DNA of 64,000 nt from DASQBT01 sp049578545. Its GTDB lineage: Bacteria > Pseudomonadota > Gammaproteobacteria > Burkholderiales > Thiobacillaceae. Shown here in pieces: positions 25,847 to 36,577 of the stretch. Under the pieces are notes generated by a model. It was not told the origin of the DNA and made no database searches. It saw only the letters and a list, made by a program, of their open reading frames with translations. The stretch covers positions 17,996 through 81,995 of the forward strand of contig JBAUMF010000040.1 of assembly GCA_049578545.1 (NCBI GenBank), written 5' to 3'. Within the stretch, counting starts at the first letter, position 1. Each line of letters starts with the position of its first letter. Position numbers and translations under genes: made by a program.

Positions 25847-27295
25847 CTAGCCGGCACCGCCGAAGCCCATGAAGTATTCGCGGAACGTGTGAATCTCCAA
25901 AGCGAAGACGCCGCTGCCGGGCAGGGTGAGCGAAGCGGTGCCCCATGCTTCCTGCGTCGACCATGTTCCCGTCGCGACGTTCAGGCTACCTTCGTGGTAT
26001 CCCCAGGGGTTACGCAGCACGACGTACTGGCGGTTGTTGGTTTCCCAGGTGCCGAGTATGGAATAGGCGTGATTGGCGACGAGGTTCGCGCCGGCGTAGT
26101 CAACCTTGTTGGGCGAATCGTCGCTGCTGCCCCAGGTCCAGGCGACCAGCGGGCTGGTTGCGCGTGCGCTGGAACAGTGGGACTGGATGGTCGACCAGCT
26201 GTCGTTGGCGTCCGCCCAGTGATACCAGGCGCTGCCGCCGGTCAGGATATGACACGCCCACGCCGCATCGCCGCCATTGAGGTGGCCATAGTCGGCGCCC
26301 GACGGAAAATCTGCGTTGCCGCCGCTGCGCCAGACGGCAACCGCCTTTTCGATCACGGCCGGCCAAAGCTCGCCCGCAGCAGACGACCTCGCGTAGATGT
26401 ACCCGCCTCCGGCGTACTGAGGAACCTGCTCGCCTGTCCAGATGGGGAAGGTGAATGGAATGGTAAGGGTAATGAAGCCAAGCGGGATGGTGAGCACATC
26501 GGTGAAGTCAAAGCGGAAATCCGCATGGCCGGAATCCGCGTCGCCGGCGGACTCGACGTCGCCGGTCGGGTTCTCGCGCCGGATGCGTTCTGCCATCAAC
26601 TCCGGCCGGGTCCAGGATACCGAGGCGAGCGCCGCAATCAGCCAGCAATCGGCGAGGCCACCCTGCACCGGCGACGTTGCGGTCGGAGCGCGAACGAAAT
26701 ACTCACCCGGCAGGCCGAAGTTGAGGTCGCTCAGAATCAGATGCAGCCACGCGGGCGGGATGATGATGTATTCCCGGTCGAGTTTCCCAAGCGGTTTGCC
26801 AGCCTCGACGAGGGTGGCTTGACTCAATTCCGTCAGGCGCCCGGCGACCGCGAGTTCCGCTGCGCGCCGGCTCTGCTGGGGATCCGCCTGCCGCTGGCAA
26901 GGTTCGTTGAGTGTCTGCAGATCCTGGCCGATCTGATCGGCGATGCCGGCCGCGAACAGCCGGACATTCGTCGTTGCACCGCTGAGCACGCTGCGGCTGA
27001 CCAGCCCGTGCTCAACCAGCAGTCGCGCTTGGGGCGCCTGATCGAAGAGCTTGTTGATATCGGTACGGCCGTCGACCTGCACCGGGCAGCGGCGATGGCT
27101 GAAGTCCAGCGGCACGCCAGCATAGACCGGTGAGCCGAATTTGGGATCGAACAGGTGATTGTGTGGCATACCAAGCAGCTGCTCCAGCATCTTCGGCTCG
27201 TTTTCGGACGACCAGTCAATGTGCCGGCCGGCTCGAAGTTCGGCAAGCGCGCGTGGGCTGGCGGCGCCGACATCGCGACGACTATCTCCAGGCAT
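25847..27295 (-). CDS. Calpain-like (family C2) cysteine protease
   Basis: 482 residues, no signal peptide. The catalytic triad is readable in calpain order: Cys217 in SPVQGGLADCWLIAALASV (compare QGxLGDCWLL of calpains), His409 in ANHAYSILG, and Asn429 in VVLRNPWG. Residues 1-~200 are a family-specific region with no recognised domain; no calcium-binding EF hands are seen. Bacterial calpain-like proteases are sporadic and mostly uncharacterised; the substrate is unknown. ATG 27295 follows a perfect GGAGG. It stands alone, separated from pilA and nrdA by gene-free spacers. Confidence 0.85.
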   Translation of the reverse strand: MPGDSRRDVGAASPRALAELRAGRHIDWSSENEPKMLEQLLGMPHNHLFDPKFGSPVYAGVPLDFSHRRCPVQVDGRTDINKLFDQAPQARLLVEHGLVSRSVLSGATTNVRLFAAGIADQIGQDLQTLNEPCQRQADPQQSRRAAELAVAGRLTELSQATLVEAGKPLGKLDREYIIIPPAWLHLILSDLNFGLPGEYFVRAPTATSPVQGGLADCWLIAALASVSWTRPELMAERIRRENPTGDVESAGDADSGHADFRFDFTDVLTIPLGFITLTIPFTFPIWTGEQVPQYAGGGYIYARSSAAGELWPAVIEKAVAVWRSGGNADFPSGADYGHLNGGDAAWACHILTGGSAWYHWADANDSWSTIQSHCSSARATSPLVAWTWGSSDDSPNKVDYAGANLVANHAYSILGTWETNNRQYVVLRNPWGYHEGSLNVATGTWSTQEAWGTASLTLPGSGVFALEIHTFREYFMGFGGAG

Positions 27296-27960
27296 GATGA
27301 TTACCTCCTGTTTTTCCGCAGCATGGACCGGGTGGACCGTCCCGGGGCAATTTCGCGTGGCTACAACTGCTGGGTCCCACGCCTACCTATGCAATTCAAT
27401 CTAGACCTTCTTTTGACAACTGCCATATGCCCTTCGGTCTACAGTATTCCTTGTACTGGCGGAGATGTTCATAGCCTGCGTCCCGGGGACTGGCGTTTCC
27501 CCACCCCCGCTTTTGTCTTTCGTCCCTGATCCAGGAGCTGCCGCTGTCTGATGATCAGCCAGGCTGAACGGACTGAGTGACAGCGACCCGCAGCGTGAAG
27601 CGGAAGTCCTGATCGTGCAGGATCGCCCTCTGCATTTTTTGCGCTTCAGCCTGGTCATCCCTCCGAAGAATCCATCCGGGAACGGCACCTGATCGCAACG
27701 GGCAAGTAATTCCTTTGGTCGATCGAGCCAGGCTGATCAAGGGCTTCCATTTGGATAATTAATCTGGCTTGCGCCAAATCTGATGACCAGAATGTCCATA
27801 TAGCGTGATTTCCCGGCAGATTCATCGTGCCGCGCCTTATAAGTGTTACGTAACCATATGATTTACATTAATTTAAGCGCTCTCTAAAGCAGCATTTTTG
27901 CTCCTTTTCAGTTTTCCTGCTTTGTCCAAGTTATTGATTTTCCGTTGAATTCGGATTCTG
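27296..27960. other. Gene-poor spacer upstream of nrdA and the calpain-like gene
   Basis: About 660 bp with no confident gene. A 61-codon minus-strand frame (27555-27740) ends with MQRAILHDQDFRFTLRVAVTQSVQPG, which reads like the C-terminus of a real protein, but it lacks a good ribosome-binding site and may be a remnant. From 27770 on the DNA becomes clearly AT-richer, consistent with a promoter region. Confidence 0.4.
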
Positions 27961-27973
27961 CCAAAATTTTTGG

Positions 27974-28001
27974 TTGCAAGCCTCACGCAACTTACTAGAA
28001 T
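27974..28001 (+). promoter_or_regulatory. Predicted nrdA promoter
   Basis: TTGCAA (27974-27979), 16-bp spacer, TAGAAT (27996-28001). The -10 element lies inside the first NrdR box, so repressor binding would exclude RNA polymerase. Confidence 0.5.
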
Positions 28002-28039
28002 TTGTGCTCTGGTCTTTGCGCGAGCACAACAGCTTGTGT
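27992..28039 (+). promoter_or_regulatory. Two tandem NrdR boxes upstream of nrdA
   Basis: Box 1 TTACTAGAATTTGTGC (27992-28007) and box 2 GCACAACAGCTTGTGT (28024-28039) match the NrdR consensus acaCwAtATaTwGtgt at 10 and 12 of 16 positions, including the strongly conserved C, A, T and G. Their start-to-start distance is 32 bp, three helical turns, the spacing normal for NrdR. nrdR is at 13080 in this window. Confidence 0.65.
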
Positions 28040-28099
28040 AAAACCCGGGAATTAGTTGTGAATAAGTTGTTGATCACCAGACCACTAGAGGAGAGGTCC

Positions 28100-31036
<2,937 letters not shown>

Positions 31037-31050
31037 GGCAAGCTTGGTTC

Positions 31051-31080
31051 TCCCCTCGCCCCGCGTGCGGGGAGAGGGGC
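31051..31080. repeat. Palindromic repeat copy after nrdA
   Basis: CTCCCCTCGCCCCGC facing GCGGGGAGAGGGG, 15 bp after the nrdA stop; same family as the thiL-pgpA and recA-recX repeats. The hairpin may end or stabilise the nrdA transcript. Confidence 0.6.
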
Positions 31081-31130
31081 AAGCGCCTCAATCGTTGCCG
31101 GTGCTGTCTATACCCAACCGTGAGCTGATC

Positions 31131-31744
31131 GGGGGTTGCCCGACAGCAAGTTCCTTTGCTTGCATCGCCAAGAAAAGGAACCAAAAGAAGACGACCCAGC
31201 TGCGCGGCCCTGCGGGTGCCTTTGCCAGTGGACTCAAGCCGGGCGATGCCGAAACTCGCTTCGCCACGTTTGAAAAGGAAGCGAAGCTCGAACATCCGCA
31301 TCGCGGTAACCGGCTTGCTTCCACTGGCTGCAGCCACGCAGACAGGGACATGGCGGAGAGGTTGAGCGGCTTTTGATTTAACCCTTCGGGGCCGCCTCGG
31401 TCGAGGACTTGGATTGGGGAACAAGGTGAGGAATGTTCGGGCACGCTTAAATTGTTCAAGCGTGCAAGTTCCGAAGCCGCCCCGATCCAAGTCCTCGGAC
31501 GAGACAAACCGGTTTTGGTTTTAATCCCCTCTGAGCTGCAGAAGCCGAAGGGTGTGAGGCGGAATAGCGCGGCGCCGCATGTTTGAGCCCCGCCTCTTCT
31601 GCAAACATAAGAGCGGGGCGAGTTCGACGCCGCCCGCCTGGAATCCTGAAGGCTGAAGGAAGCCGAAGGCCAGCGAAGCGGGGAGCGATTCTTTGGTTGC
31701 TTTCCTGGCAAGACAAGAAAGTAACTTGCCGCCGGCCAACCCCC
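31131..31744. repeat. 614-bp nested palindromic element between nrdA and nrdB
   Basis: The outer arms (31131-31190 and 31686-31744) are imperfect inverted repeats of about 60 bp, starting GGGGGTTG and holding GCAAGTT.CTTT and AACCAAA.GAA blocks. Inside, TCGAGGACTTGGATTGGGG (31401-31419) pairs with CCCCGATCCAAGTCCTCGG (31480-31498) at 17 of 19 positions, and at the centre GCACGCTT (31441-31448) pairs with AAGCGTGC (31458-31465). A 207-codon antisense frame here shows no domain and looks like repeat translation. It could be a MITE-like non-autonomous element. Confidence 0.7.
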
Positions 31745-31818
31745 GGCATGATTTTGATGTTGAAGTTAGTAATTTAATGAGGTCCGATAAATCGGACAAT
31801 AATTTGGAGGCCATAACG

Positions 31819-32964
31819 ATGCTGAACTTTGAAGAAGACTACGCCACCCCTTCCCTGCGCCCGGAAGCCCCCACTGGGCTGCCACCCGGTCTGCGCAAGG
31901 ACGCCGCTCCGGCCACGCCCGCTGCCGACCCTGCTCCCAGCAGCATGCGCCGCGTGCAGGCATCGGACAAGCGCGTCATCAATGGCGCGACCGACGTCAA
32001 TCAGCTCGTCCCCTTCAAGTACAAATGGGCCTGGGAAAAGTACATTGCCGGCTGCGCCAACCACTGGATGCCGCAGGAAATCCCCATGGATCGCGACATC
32101 GCCATGTGGAAAGATCCGACTGCGCTCAGCGAAGACGAGCGCCGTCTGGTCAAGCGCAACCTCGGCTTCTTCGTCACTGCCGATTCGCTCGCCGCCAACA
32201 ACATCGTGCTCGGCACCTACCGCCACATCACCGCGCCCGAGTGCCGGCAATACCTGCTGCGCCAGGCGTTTGAAGAAGCCATCCACACCCACGCCTACCA
32301 GTACATCGTCGAAAGCCTGGGCCTGGACGAAGGCGAAATCTTCAACGCCTATCACGAAGTCGCCAGCATCCGCGACAAGGATGAATTCCTCATCCCCTTC
32401 ATCGACACGCTGACCAACCCCAACTTCAAGACCGGCACGCCGGAAAACGACCAGAAGCTGCTCAAGTCGCTCATCGTTTTCGCCTGCATCATGGAAGGCC
32501 TGTTCTTTTACGTCGGCTTCGTGCAGATCCTCGCCCTCGGCCGGCAGAACAAGATGACCGGCGCGGCCGAGCAGTACCAGTACATCCTGCGCGACGAGTC
32601 CATGCACTGCAATTTCGGCATCGACCTCATCAACACCATCAAACTGGAAAACCCGCACCTGTGGACCAGCGCGTTCAAGGACGAACTCAAGGCCCTGTTC
32701 CAGAAAGGCGTGGAGCTGGAATACAAATACGCCGAAGACACCATGCCGCGCGGCGTGCTGGGCCTCAATGCCTGCCAGTTCAAGGAATACCTGCGCTTCA
32801 TCGCCAACCGCCGCTGCCAGCAGATCGGCCTGGACGAACTCTTCTCCTGCGCCACCAACCCCTTCCCCTGGATGGCGGAAATGATCGACCTGAAGAAGGA
32901 GAAGAACTTCTTCGAAACCAGAGTCACCGAGTACCAGACCGGTGGGGCGTTGAGTTGGGATTAA
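31819..32964 (+). CDS. nrdB: Class Ia ribonucleoside-diphosphate reductase, beta subunit
   Basis: 381 residues. The di-iron tyrosyl-radical subunit: ligand-bearing helices include FVTADSLAANNIV, AFEEAIHTHAYQYIVESLG (Glu/His plus the radical-site Tyr region), CIMEGLFFYVGF and ILRDESMHCNFGIDLIN. The first ~45 residues are a Pro/Ala-rich extension. ATG 31819 is preceded by TTGGAGGCCATAACG; a frame extending upstream enters the palindromic element and is not credible. It works with NrdA, but the 782-bp gap makes separate transcription likely. Confidence 0.95.
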   Translation: MLNFEEDYATPSLRPEAPTGLPPGLRKDAAPATPAADPAPSSMRRVQASDKRVINGATDVNQLVPFKYKWAWEKYIAGCANHWMPQEIPMDRDIAMWKDPTALSEDERRLVKRNLGFFVTADSLAANNIVLGTYRHITAPECRQYLLRQAFEEAIHTHAYQYIVESLGLDEGEIFNAYHEVASIRDKDEFLIPFIDTLTNPNFKTGTPENDQKLLKSLIVFACIMEGLFFYVGFVQILALGRQNKMTGAAEQYQYILRDESMHCNFGIDLINTIKLENPHLWTSAFKDELKALFQKGVELEYKYAEDTMPRGVLGLNACQFKEYLRFIANRRCQQIGLDELFSCATNPFPWMAEMIDLKKEKNFFETRVTEYQTGGALSWD

Positions 32965-32998
32965 GCGGTCGATAGACGCGTTCTGGAAGGATTACGAC

Positions 32999-33676
32999 AT
33001 GGCTAGATGCACAGCACCAGTACTTGGCCATCGCACAGCGAGCGCTGCTGCGGCCTGCCCCGCATGTGGCGGCCGCTATCGCGGCTATGGCGGCTACGGG
33101 TCGTACTCGTACCCGTCCTACCCCCCGTCGGGTAGCAGCGTCAGCGTGGGCGGCAGCAGTGTAAGGCCGAGATGGTCGCGAGCAGGTTCATCCGTGGTGT
33201 ACACGTCTGCCGAGGTGCGGGCACTCACGCCGGTCCGCAACAGCGTCGAGAACCTAACGAAGCGGCCTGACCTTCGGGACGTCTTCCTCTGCCACGCGTG
33301 GGACGACCGGCAGGGGGCCGCCAAGGAGCTGCACAATTTGCTCGAGTCACTTGATGTCTCGGTCTGGTTCAGCGAGAAGGACGTTGGCCTCGGCGTGCCG
33401 TTGCTCCGCGCCATCGACAAGGGCTTGGCGAACTCGCGAGTCGGGATCGTGCTGGTGACCCCCGCGCTGCTGCGCCGCCTCCCAGCAGAGGGAATCGCTG
33501 ACAAAGAACTTTCGGCACTCCTCGCGCGTGACCGTCTCGTTCCCATTGTGCACGAGACGACGTATGAAGCTCTCCGCGAAGTCAGCCCTCTGCTCGGCTC
33601 GCGAAGCGGCCTGAGCACTGCAGAAGATACGATGGCAAATATCGCGGCCAAGCTCGCCGAGCTGGTTGCCCTCTAG
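32999..33676 (+). CDS. TIR-domain protein with N-terminal zinc-ribbon-like and low-complexity region
   Basis: 225 residues. The N-terminus holds Cys4, Cys20 and Cys23 (CPACGG), a possible zinc knuckle, then a Gly/Tyr/Ser/Pro-rich stretch (YGGYGSYSYPSYPPSGSS). A TIR domain follows at ~93-222: DVFLCHAWDDR (strand A and box 1), VSVWFSEKDVGLG (box 2/BB loop), VGIVLVTPALL, and ADKELSALLA, where Glu170 matches the catalytic glutamate of NAD-cleaving TIRs. It may be an NADase of a defence or signalling system, but no partner gene (Thoeris, CBASS, pAgo) is adjacent. It starts 34 bp after nrdB. Confidence 0.85.
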   Translation: MARCTAPVLGHRTASAAAACPACGGRYRGYGGYGSYSYPSYPPSGSSVSVGGSSVRPRWSRAGSSVVYTSAEVRALTPVRNSVENLTKRPDLRDVFLCHAWDDRQGAAKELHNLLESLDVSVWFSEKDVGLGVPLLRAIDKGLANSRVGIVLVTPALLRRLPAEGIADKELSALLARDRLVPIVHETTYEALREVSPLLGSRSGLSTAEDTMANIAAKLAELVAL

Positions 33677-33698
33677 CTCTATTGCCCACACCGGAACT

Positions 33699-33790
33699 AA
33701 AGGGGCCAGGCTCGAATTAACCCACCCATGAAATAAATGCACCCATGAAATAAATGGGGTCAGGAATAAATGCAACCGGTAGTAAAAGAT
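33699..33790. repeat. dsbB-leader-like repeat plus AATAAATGG-type microsatellite
   Basis: GGGGCCAGGCTCGAATTAA (33702-33720) and the following CCCACCCATGAA are repeated identically at 34120-34150 and, less exactly, just before the dsbB fragment at 34816 and intact dsbB at 37009. It continues into short ATGAAATAAATG / AATAAATGGGGTCAGG repeats. AATAAATGGGGTCAG-type sequences also occur near REP-associated transposases in other genomes, which I recall but could not check. Confidence 0.5.
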
Positions 33791-33794
33791 GCCC

Positions 33795-34042
33795 TCAGTA
33801 ACGCGCATACCCCAACACCAGCAACAACAACCCCAGCAGGGCCATGGCCGCGTAAAGGCTGACGCCGATCATCGACGGGGGCGCGTGACGGTTGGGTTCA
33901 CCCAGACGCAATGCCAGCAGCACCAGCCCGCCGGACAGGGCCAGGGCAAACACCAGTGCGGCATCGTTGTACAAAATGTGTTTGGGATAGTCGAACACCT
34001 GCTTGCCCAGCAGGCCCAGGCCCACCACGGCAATGCCGGCAT
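33795..34042 (-). pseudogene. 3' copy of the 118-aa membrane-protein gene
   Basis: These 248 bp are almost identical to 34251-34500 and encode the last ~81 residues of the intact protein (AGIAVVGLGLLGKQVFDY ... LLLLVLGYARY). The 5' part is replaced at 34043 by an AT-rich microsatellite of AAATAAATGG units. A frame remains open through the microsatellite and beyond but has no credible start, so I call it truncated. Confidence 0.8.
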
Positions 34043-34145
34043 AAAAATAAAAAATAAATGGAATAAAGAATAAAAAGAATAAATGGAAAAAATAAATGGG
34101 GTCAGACACGATAACTAAAGGGGCCAGGCTCGAATTAACCCACCC

Positions 34146-34257
34146 ATGAAACATCCCAACCTCCCACTTCTGGCTCTCCATTGCGCTGGTGCGACATCCC
34201 GACAACACCACGACCTGCCCATTCTTCACAACCAGCAGTAATGGACGGGCTCAGTAA
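34146..34257 (+). pseudogene. Chimeric fragment: dsbB 5' end joined to the tail of the Cys/His protein gene
   Basis: 34146-34190 follows the dsbB start with a small deletion (ATGAA..CATCCCAACCTCCC, TTCTGGCTC.CCATTGCGCTGG). From 34189 the sequence encodes VRHPDNTTTCPFFTTSS, matching the tail VRQPDKKATCPSF of the fragment at 35004-35099 and CPFF of the intact small Cys/His protein at 50178. The two parts are in different frames. The dsbB-type leader precedes it. Confidence 0.6.
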
Positions 34258-34607
34258 CGCGCGTATCCCAACACCAGCAGCAGCAGCCCCAGCAGGGCCA
34301 TGGCCGCGTGGAGGCTGACGCCGATCATCGACGGGGGCGCGTGACGGTTGGGTTCACCCAGACGCAATGCCAGCAGCACCAGTCCGCCGGACAGTGCCAG
34401 GGCAAACACCAGTGCGGCATCGTTGTACAAAATGTGTTTGGGATAGTCGAACACCTGCTTGCCCAGCAGGCCCAGGCCCACCACGGCAATGCCGGCATGC
34501 ACCGCTGCCAGCGTCCGCGAACCGCGTCGATAGCGCACGCCCAGAACAACGAGATACAGGCCCAGCGCGACGGCTAGACAAAACAGAACGAGTGCAGCAA
34601 GGATCAT
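34251..34607 (-). CDS. 118-aa membrane protein of unknown function
   Basis: 118 residues with about four hydrophobic segments: ILAALVLFCLAVALGLYLVVLG, then AGIAVVGLGLLGKQVFDYPKH, AALVFALALSGGLVLLALRLG, and MIGVSLHAAMALLGLLLLVLG. A basic loop (VRYRRGSRTL) lies after the first helix. I do not recognise the family. ATG 34607 follows AAGGAGG-like sequence (ACAAGGAGGA in the opposite-strand reading is absent, so the start is chosen by length and hydrophobic N-terminus). A nearly identical 3' copy lies directly downstream at 33795-34042, so a tandem duplication has occurred. Confidence 0.65.
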   Translation of the reverse strand: MILAALVLFCLAVALGLYLVVLGVRYRRGSRTLAAVHAGIAVVGLGLLGKQVFDYPKHILYNDAALVFALALSGGLVLLALRLGEPNRHAPPSMIGVSLHAAMALLGLLLLVLGYARY

Positions 34608-34815
34608 GTGTTTTCCCGAAACAAGGAGGACGTTACACGCATGGGGTCGACGGTTGAATGCGGCCGGATTGCTCGCAGCGCGCTGGCGAATTTTGCGCCC
34701 TTCCATATATGGCGGCAAGGGCGCACCGCTGGCATGGGGAGCAAGGCTCAATGAGATTCCTGTTCGCCAGCGCTTTCCTGCAGAAATTAGAGGAACCAGG
34801 CTTGCACAACCACCC

Positions 34816-35099
34816 ATGAACCGCATCCCAACCTCCCTCTTCTGGCTCGCCGTCGCGCTGGTCGGCATGGCACTCGTCGCCGGCAGCTTCATCATGGTGG
34901 CGTGGCTGAAGCTGCAGCCCTGCCCGCTGTGCATCGCCCAGCGCACGCTGTTCATGCTGCTGGGCGTGGTGGGCCTGTTCGCCTTCTTCGCACACGGCAC
35001 CTATCCGATTTCAGCGAGGGACAGGTTCGCCAGCCCGACAAGAAGGCGACCTGCCCGTCTTTCATTCCCAAGGACGACGCGCAGCAGGCCGTGTGCTGA
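34816..35099 (+). pseudogene. Truncated dsbB fused to the 3' end of a Cys/His protein gene
   Basis: 34816-~35003 encodes the first ~62 residues of a DsbB (MNRIPTSLFWLAVALVG ... QPCPLCIAQRTLFMLLGVVG), very close to intact dsbB at 37009. At CACCTAT (about 35004) the sequence switches, in another frame, to DFSEGQVRQPDKKATCPSF..., the C-terminal part of the small Cys/His protein family (compare RTYADFSEE at 50178-50369). The junction lies where dsbB and the Cys/His gene share a short CACCTAT-like stretch. No functional DsbB can result, since the periplasmic Cys pair is missing. Confidence 0.8.
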
Positions 35100-35249
35100 A
35101 CTGCATTAACGGGAAACAGCGCGCAGTTTGCTTCTTGCCACCAATGCTTCAACTCAAGTAAATTAGAACGGTCCTTGCGCAAATGTTCTGTGGCGTTGGC
35201 GATGTGTGAGGGCGTAAGCTAAACGCGGATTAACAACCACGGAGACGTG

Positions 35250-36143
35250 ATGGCTGCACCTGACAACCACAACATTGCCGTTTTCTGCGATTTCGAACAT
35301 ATAGCCCTTGGCATCAAGGAAGCCAACTACCCTGATTTCAAGATTCGTCCCGTCCTTGGGGGACTCCTGCGCAAAGGCAGCATTGTGGTCAAGAAAGCCG
35401 GCTGCGGCTGGGACCGCTACAAAGAGTTCAAGCGCGACATGCAAGAGGAAGCATTCGAGTTGATCGAAATTCCGCATGTGCGGCAGTTGGGCAGGAACTC
35501 GGCAGATATCCCCATGGTGGCCGATGCGCTGGACCTCTGCGACGCCAAGTCGCATATTGATACCTTTGTGGTCCTCAGCGGCGACTCCGATTTTTCGCCG
35601 CTGATTTCCAAGCTTAAGGAAAACGGCAAGAGCGTAATCGGCATTGGTGTACGCAGCTCGTCATCCTCGCTTTTGATCAGCAACTGCGACGGGTTCCTCT
35701 CTTGCGAGGACATCGTGCAGATCAAGCCAGGGCCGAAGGCCGCCGCGAGGAAGCCGGCAGCAACCAAACAGAGTGGCAAGGAGGTTGCATCGGCGCCCCA
35801 CCTGAGCAGACGCAGGGGCCGGCCCTCGGCAGAGAAACCTGCCGTGGCAGAGGAGGCGGAGGGCACGCCCGAACTTGGCCTGGAGGAAAGGAAAAGCCGT
35901 GCCATTGGAATCGTCGTGGGGACGGTGGTACCACTGGTTTCAGACGGGGGTGTCGAAGGCTCGATTCCGGCATCTACGATCAAGAACACCATCAAGCGGG
36001 TGCAGCCCGGCTTCAGCGAGTCCGAATACGGTCATGGCGCGTTTGCCAAGATACTGGACGACGCAAACAAACGCAGTGCGCTGGTGGCGGAAAGAAAGGA
36101 AGGCGGCGCCGTCATCGTCAGCCTGCCGACGTCAGGGGCCTGA
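35250..36143 (+). CDS. NYN-LOTUS predicted RNase/RNA-binding protein (copy A)
   Basis: 297 residues. Residues ~8-158 are a NYN (LabA/DUF88, PIN-like) nuclease domain with acidic residues Asp14 (AVFCDFEHI), Asp86 (NSADIPMVADAL) and Asp112/Asp114 (SGDSDFSPLISKLKENGKSV). A basic Ala/Lys/Arg-rich linker (~160-215) leads to a LOTUS/OST-HTH domain (~218-292: IGIVVGTVVPLVSDGG, IKNTIKRVQPGFSESEYG, FAKILDD). LOTUS domains bind RNA, including G-quadruplexes, so an RNA-processing role is likely. Copy B is at 48637. Compared with B this copy has DIPM for DIRM and AGCGW for AYCDW, perhaps relaxed. ATG 35250 follows GGAGACG. Confidence 0.88.
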   Translation: MAAPDNHNIAVFCDFEHIALGIKEANYPDFKIRPVLGGLLRKGSIVVKKAGCGWDRYKEFKRDMQEEAFELIEIPHVRQLGRNSADIPMVADALDLCDAKSHIDTFVVLSGDSDFSPLISKLKENGKSVIGIGVRSSSSSLLISNCDGFLSCEDIVQIKPGPKAAARKPAATKQSGKEVASAPHLSRRRGRPSAEKPAVAEEAEGTPELGLEERKSRAIGIVVGTVVPLVSDGGVEGSIPASTIKNTIKRVQPGFSESEYGHGAFAKILDDANKRSALVAERKEGGAVIVSLPTSGA

Positions 36144-36161
36144 ACCGCGATGGAGAACGGC

Positions 36162-36335
36162 ATGCAGGAAAAGCTCGCCAAGCTGCGCACCGCGCTGCAG
36201 GACCTGAAAAGCTCGGGCGTGCTGGCGAAGGGATACATGGCCGAGGCGGCACTGATCGCCACGGTGGCGCTGAGGGAGGAAATGATCACGGAAATCGAAA
36301 AGCTCAAGCAAGATAGAGAGAACGCCGGCAGGTAA
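36162..36335 (+). CDS. Small two-helix protein (copy A)
   Basis: 57 residues from ATG 36162, which has GGAGA at 36152-36156; an ATG at 36150 would add 4 residues. The sequence is nearly all helix: MQEKLAKLRTALQDLKSSGV, then AEAALIATVALREEM and ITEIEKLKQD. It is a clear paralogue of 48041-48235 (EELAKLRASLEDMK, VAEAALLAAVVLIEQM, VEEIEKLK). It lies 18 bp after NYN-LOTUS copy A and is co-transcribed with it. Function unknown; it may be a partner or dimerisation subunit of the NYN protein. Confidence 0.7.
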   Translation: MQEKLAKLRTALQDLKSSGVLAKGYMAEAALIATVALREEMITEIEKLKQDRENAGR

Positions 36336-36420
36336 ACCATCGAGCGGCGCGGTTCATGGAAGCAATAGTAGGGAGCAATACGTGGCATACCAAAGTTTTC
36401 CGTCATTAAAGAGGCGAGCC

Positions 36421-36549
36421 ATGACCTACACTTGCTGCATGACTTCGAACTGCGCATTGGCCGAACAATGCGCGCGCCATGAGGACAATGCCGGCAAGTA
36501 TCTGCTGCGCCGCACCTATGCAAATTTCAGTGAGGGGCTAAGCTATTGA
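36421..36549 (+). pseudogene. Truncated small Cys/His protein (copy A)
   Basis: 42 codons: MTYTCCMTSNCALAEQCARH then EDNAGKYLLRRTYANFSEGLSY and a stop. Compared with the intact 63-aa homologue at 50178-50369 (MTFTYCMASTCPMRGDCARH, RTYADFSEE), the C-terminal third with the last Cys (CPFF) is missing. It keeps the C-x4-C-x5-C-x2-H pattern and a GAGGCGAGCC upstream, so it may still be expressed. It follows NYN-LOTUS A and the two-helix protein. Confidence 0.65.
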
Positions 36550-36577
36550 CGCAATTAAGCGCCCCTCCAAGCCACCT

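Noticed and set aside
31088..31711. 207-aa minus-strand frame between nrdA and nrdB
   Set aside because: It lies inside the nested palindrome, and its translation resembles those of widespread intergenic repeats rather than a conserved protein.
33795..34229. 144-aa continuous frame across the duplicated membrane-gene copy
   Set aside because: The 5' half is microsatellite and repeat translated by chance; only the 3' half matches the real gene, so it is listed as a truncated copy.
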